From assembly GCA_030425785.1 (NCBI GenBank), contig JAUHYJ010000172.1, positions 1 through 7,446 of the forward strand: 7,446 nucleotides of DNA, read 5' to 3'. This DNA comes from Acidimicrobiia bacterium (GTDB lineage Bacteria > Actinomycetota > Acidimicrobiia > Acidimicrobiales > Ilumatobacteraceae). A model generated the notes under the pieces. That model saw only the letters and a list, made by a program, of their open reading frames with translations, searched no databases and was not told the origin of the DNA. Shown in pieces: positions 4,799 through 7,446 of this stretch (positions within the stretch are counted from its first letter, which is position 1; the number at the start of each line of letters is the position of its first letter). Position numbers and translations under genes: made by a program.

Positions 4799-5692
4799 TC
4801 AGAGGTGCTTCATGTAGAGGCCGATCTCGTCGCCCATCTGGGTCGGGACCTCGTAGCCGTCCTGGTTGGTGACCGCATCCCAGTTGGCGGCGATCGACTC
4901 GGGGGACAGTTCGGCGTCGGTGTAGCCCTGGCACTCGCCGATGAAGATCTCGGCGACGCGGCCGCCCGCCACCGAGAACACCCGACCGGTCGCCTCGCAG
5001 CTCTCGTGGGCGAGGTAGGTGACGATCGGGCTGACCTTCTCGGGTGCCACCTTGTCGGCGAGCGGACCGAGCAGGTCCTCGGTCATCCGGGTGCGGGCGA
5101 CCGGGGCGATGACGTTGGCCTTGATGTTCTTCGATGCGCCCTCGACCGCGAGGACGCGGGTGAACCCGACGAGGCCCATCTTCGCGGCGCCGTAGTTGGC
5201 CTGACCGAAGTTGCCGAAGATGCCGGCGCCCGACGCGGTCGACACGACGCGTCCGTACGCCTGCTCGCGGAAGTGCGGCCACGCCGCCGAGGTGACGTGA
5301 TAGGCACCGTTCAGGTGCACGTCGAGCACGGGGCCCCACAGATCGGGCGTCATGTTGTGGAACGACTTGTCGCGCAGGATGCCGGCGTTGTTCACGACGA
5401 TGTCGATGCGGCCGAAGGCGTCGATCGCGGTCTGGACGATCGCGGCGCCGCCCTCGGGGGTGGCGACCGAGTTCGTGTCGGCGACGGCCTCGCCGCCGGC
5501 CGCCTTGATCTCGTCGACGACCCGCTCGGCGGCGCCCTTGTCGCTGCCGGTGCCGTCGATCGCTCCGCCGAGGTCGTTCACGACGACGAGCGCACCACGG
5601 GCCGCCATCATCAGCGCGTGCTCACGCCCGAGCCCGCCGCCGGACCCCGTGATGATCGCCACCTTGCCATCGAAACCAAGAGCATCAGTCAT
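4799..5692 (-). CDS. SDR-family dehydrogenase, HSD17B4/(3R)-hydroxyacyl-CoA dehydrogenase-like
   Basis: This 297-aa NAD(P)-dependent oxidoreductase shows the classical SDR pattern: T15-G16-x3-G20-x-G22, N101-N-A-G104, N128, and the triad S154, Y167, K171. Segments such as LGREHAL, ALVVVNDLGG (34-43), NNAGILRDKSF (101-111), GNFGQANYGAAK (160-171) and HESCEATG (229-236) closely follow the dehydrogenase part of peroxisomal multifunctional enzyme 2 (HSD17B4), which oxidises (3R)-hydroxyacyl-CoA in beta-oxidation. The C-terminal extension beyond residue 250 is also usual in that group. Mycobacterial relatives act in sterol side-chain or fatty acyl-CoA beta-oxidation, so an acyl-CoA role is likely but the chain type is unknown. 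ATG 5692 is fixed by family alignment and by a TACTGT hexamer 8 nt upstream; the open frame further upstream overlaps the GH65 gene and is not coding. Confidence 0.94.
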   Translation of the reverse strand: MTDALGFDGKVAIITGSGGGLGREHALMMAARGALVVVNDLGGAIDGTGSDKGAAERVVDEIKAAGGEAVADTNSVATPEGGAAIVQTAIDAFGRIDIVVNNAGILRDKSFHNMTPDLWGPVLDVHLNGAYHVTSAAWPHFREQAYGRVVSTASGAGIFGNFGQANYGAAKMGLVGFTRVLAVEGASKNIKANVIAPVARTRMTEDLLGPLADKVAPEKVSPIVTYLAHESCEATGRVFSVAGGRVAEIFIGECQGYTDAELSPESIAANWDAVTNQDGYEVPTQMGDEIGLYMKHL

Positions 5693-5700
5693 GGCCGTCA

Positions 5701-5731
5701 ACAGTACCCACCGGTAACCCCGGTCCTGCAA
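5701..5731 (-). promoter_or_regulatory. Candidate SDR promoter with inverted repeat in its spacer
   Basis: TACTGT (5701-5706) lies 8 nt before the SDR ATG. TTGCAG (5726-5731) is a plausible but degenerate -35 at a somewhat long 19-bp spacing. Between them ACCGG (5710-5714) and CCGGT (5720-5724) form a perfect 5-bp inverted repeat around 5 nt, the size and position of an operator that would block RNA polymerase. The repeat is visible; its function is inferred, and no regulator gene lies in the window. Confidence 0.42.
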
Positions 5732-5751
5732 AGCCGTGGGCCGCCCGGCCG

Positions 5752-5767
5752 GACGCCGCCGGGCGTC
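5752..5767 (-). terminator. Short hairpin overlapping the GH65 stop codon
   Basis: GACGCC (5752-5757) and GGCGTC (5762-5767) form a perfect 6-bp stem with a 4-nt loop covering two bases of the GH65 stop codon. A second short GGCC/GGCC element (5739-5750) follows on the transcript. There is no U-tract. It may mark the end of the GH65 transcript before the SDR promoter. Confidence 0.36.
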
Positions 5768-7446
5768 AGTTCGGCGTCGGGACGTGGACCGTGCGGCCGA
5801 CGTCGACGTGCACCGTCTCGTCGCCGACCCGCACCGGCACCGGGTTGCCGGCGAGCACTTCGATCGTGGCCCCCTCGGCATCCATGCGGACGGCGATGTC
5901 GCTCCCGTGGCGGTGGAGGCGGAACGACAGGTCCTCCCATGCCTCGGGGAGGCGCGGCGTGAAGCGCAGGGCGTCGCCGTTGTCGAGCACGCCGGCGAAG
6001 CCGTGGACGACGGCGGCCCACACGCCGCCGGCGTTCGCGATGTGGACGCCGTCCGACGTGTTGCCGTGGGTGTCGGCCAGGTCGAGGTACAGCGACTGCT
6101 CGAAGTAGTCCCAGGCCAGGTCGCCGTTGCCGATGTCGGCCGCCGCGATCGACTGGACGCACGCCGACAGCGACGAGTCACCCGTCGTGAGCGGGTCGTA
6201 GTAGTCGAAATTGCGGCGCTTCTGCTCGGTGCTGAAGACGCCACGGCGCAAGTACATCGCGAGCACGACGTCGGCCTGCTTCAGCACCTGGTGCCGGTAG
6301 ATCACCAGCGGGTGGAAGTGGAGCAGCAGCGGGTACTTGTCGGACGGCGTGTTCTCGAAGTCCCACCGCTCGCGTTCGAGGAAGCTCGCGTCCTGGGGGT
6401 GGATGCCGAGCTCGTCGTCGTACGGCAGGAACATCGCGTCGCATGCCCGGTGCCACGCGGTCGGCTCGTCGTCGCGCAGGCCGGTGCGATGCACCAGCCG
6501 CCCGTACGCCTCGGGCGCCCACTCCTTCAGGAAAGCGATGCACCGGGCGGCGTAGCGCATCGTGAAGCGCGCCATGACGTTCGTGTAGAAGTTGTCGTTG
6601 ACGACCGTCGTGTACTCGTCGGGGCCGGTGACCCCGTGGATGTGGAACGTCTCGTCGCCGTTGATCGAGTAGAAGCCGAGGTCCTCGTAGAGGCGGGCCG
6701 TCTCGACGAGCATCTCGGCCGCCTCGTCGGCGAGGAACTCGACGTCGCCCGTGGCGTTCAGGTACCGCTCGAGCGCCCAGACGATCGCCGCGTTGATGTG
6801 GTACTGGGCGGTGCCGGCCGCGTAGTAGGCCGACGCCTCCTCGCCGTTGATCGTGCGCCAGGGGTACAGGGCGCCGACCTGGCTCAGCTCGCTCGCGCGC
6901 TCGCGCGCGGCGTCGAGCATCAGGTAGCGGAACCGCATCAGCTTGCGGGCCGCGTCGGGGTTTGTGTAGGCGAGGAAGGGCAGGACGTAGACCTCGGTGT
7001 CCCAGAAGTAGTGGCCGTCGTAGCCGCCCGCGGTGACCGCCTTCGCCGCGATGCCCTGTTCGTGGGTGCGCGCCGACGCCTGCGCGAGCTGGAAGAGGTT
7101 CCACCGCACCGCCTGCTGGGCGACCGGGTCGCCGCCGATCTCGACGTCGCTGTTCGCCCAGAAGTCGTCCAGCCACGCCCGCTGGTCGGCGTAGATCCGG
7201 TCGCGGCCCTCGCTGCGTGCCCGGTCGAGCGTCCGGGTGCATCGGTCGGCGAGCTCACGGGTCGGGATACCGCGCGACGTGTGGTACACGACGAACTTCG
7301 TGAGGTGGATGGTCTGGCCTGCGTGCGCGTCGAAGGTGAAGACCGATTTCGCGAGATCGTCGTCGATCTTGGTGTCGACCTCGTACTCACAGGCGGTGTT
7401 GACCACGTGGCGGTAGCCGGCGGCGATCGTCATGCCGCTCTGCGCA
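5766..7446 (-). CDS. GH65 family disaccharide phosphorylase, 5' end outside the window
   Basis: About 559 residues of a glycoside hydrolase family 65 enzyme are present; members phosphorolyse maltose, trehalose, kojibiose or related glucosides to beta-glucose 1-phosphate plus glucose, in the cytoplasm. Numbered from Met 7433, the end of the N-terminal beta-sandwich is at about 1-60, the (alpha/alpha)6 barrel runs from about 100 to 485, and a small beta domain follows to 555. GHYFWDTE is at 140-147, and the presumed catalytic acid is E273 in GVTGPDEYT (about 6615-6617). K385-Q386 in VLKQADV and TTGDSSLS (416-423), the phosphate-loop region, favour a phosphorylase over a hydrolase. The frame stays open to the window edge and roughly 200-250 N-terminal residues of a normal enzyme are missing, so Met 7433 is internal. 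A beta-phosphoglucomutase gene often neighbours such genes but would lie outside. The substrate is unresolved. Confidence 0.95.
   Translation of the reverse strand, partial: AQSGMTIAAGYRHVVNTACEYEVDTKIDDDLAKSVFTFDAHAGQTIHLTKFVVYHTSRGIPTRELADRCTRTLDRARSEGRDRIYADQRAWLDDFWANSDVEIGGDPVAQQAVRWNLFQLAQASARTHEQGIAAKAVTAGGYDGHYFWDTEVYVLPFLAYTNPDAARKLMRFRYLMLDAARERASELSQVGALYPWRTINGEEASAYYAAGTAQYHINAAIVWALERYLNATGDVEFLADEAAEMLVETARLYEDLGFYSINGDETFHIHGVTGPDEYTTVVNDNFYTNVMARFTMRYAARCIAFLKEWAPEAYGRLVHRTGLRDDEPTAWHRACDAMFLPYDDELGIHPQDASFLERERWDFENTPSDKYPLLLHFHPLVIYRHQVLKQADVVLAMYLRRGVFSTEQKRRNFDYYDPLTTGDSSLSACVQSIAAADIGNGDLAWDYFEQSLYLDLADTHGNTSDGVHIANAGGVWAAVVHGFAGVLDNGDALRFTPRLPEAWEDLSFRLHRHGSDIAVRMDAEGATIEVLAGNPVPVRVGDETVHVDVGRTVHVPTPN

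Noticed and set aside
3576..5962. Plus-strand open frames opposite the hydrolase (3576-4574) and the SDR (4751-5962)
   Set aside because: Both lie antisense to genes with intact catalytic motifs, and their low-complexity His/Asp/Gly/Val/Arg composition resembles no protein family.
5693..6244. N-terminal extension of the SDR frame to 6244
   Set aside because: It overlaps the well-conserved C-terminal part of GH65 and is Ser/Arg/Thr low complexity; family alignment and the promoter hexamer place the start at 5692.
5766..7433. A complete short GH65 gene starting at the ATG at 7433
   Set aside because: The frame stays open upstream to the window edge and the protein would begin in the middle of the N-terminal beta-sandwich domain of the family.

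Overview
The window is compact, very GC-rich chromosomal DNA. Short intergenic gaps, GTG starts, TGA at all nine visible stop codons, and the gene set (WS/DGAT acyltransferase, HSD17B4-like SDR, GH65 phosphorylase) suggest a high-GC actinobacterium. An Acidimicrobiia/Ilumatobacter-like lineage is my best guess, but it rests on style and family impressions, not on a marker gene.

Layout: eight of the nine genes are on the minus strand, so transcription mostly runs right to left. At the right edge is a 5'-truncated GH65 disaccharide phosphorylase (5766-7446). Next comes an SDR resembling the dehydrogenase part of peroxisomal multifunctional enzyme 2 (4799-5692), with its own promoter-like sequence. 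Then follow a two-gene unit of a LapA-type small membrane protein (4477-4752) and an alpha/beta hydrolase (3624-4475), ending in a strong hairpin that straddles the hydrolase stop codon. After it lie a RecB/Cas4-like PD-(D/E)XK nuclease with four candidate Fe-S cysteines (2700-3551) and a PAP2 phosphatase (2062-2703), joined by a GTGA start/stop overlap. A WS/DGAT wax ester/triacylglycerol synthase (623-2017) ends the leftward series. A 12-13 bp hairpin (593-623) separates it from a convergent 62-aa ORF (395-583). That ORF is divergent from an 87-aa basic protein (35-298) whose last five residues, QLELF, match the beta-clamp-binding consensus.

How the genes fit together: PAP2 phosphatase next to WS/DGAT fits the last two steps of triacylglycerol synthesis (phosphatidate to diacylglycerol to triacylglycerol). 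The SDR and alpha/beta hydrolase could act on acyl-CoA or ester substrates, and GH65 handles glucosyl disaccharides. This is a loose lipid and storage-carbon neighbourhood, not a demonstrated pathway. The nuclease has no obvious link to it.

I see no rRNA, tRNA, CRISPR array, insertion sequence or phage gene, and no stretch over 300 bases without a gene. I do not see a convincing new multi-gene system. The points most worth checking are the clamp-motif microprotein, the repeated TANNNT-8 nt-ATG arrangement that points to leaderless transcription, the inverted repeat inside the SDR promoter spacer, the unusual WS/DGAT linker and motifs, and the hairpins placed over stop codons.
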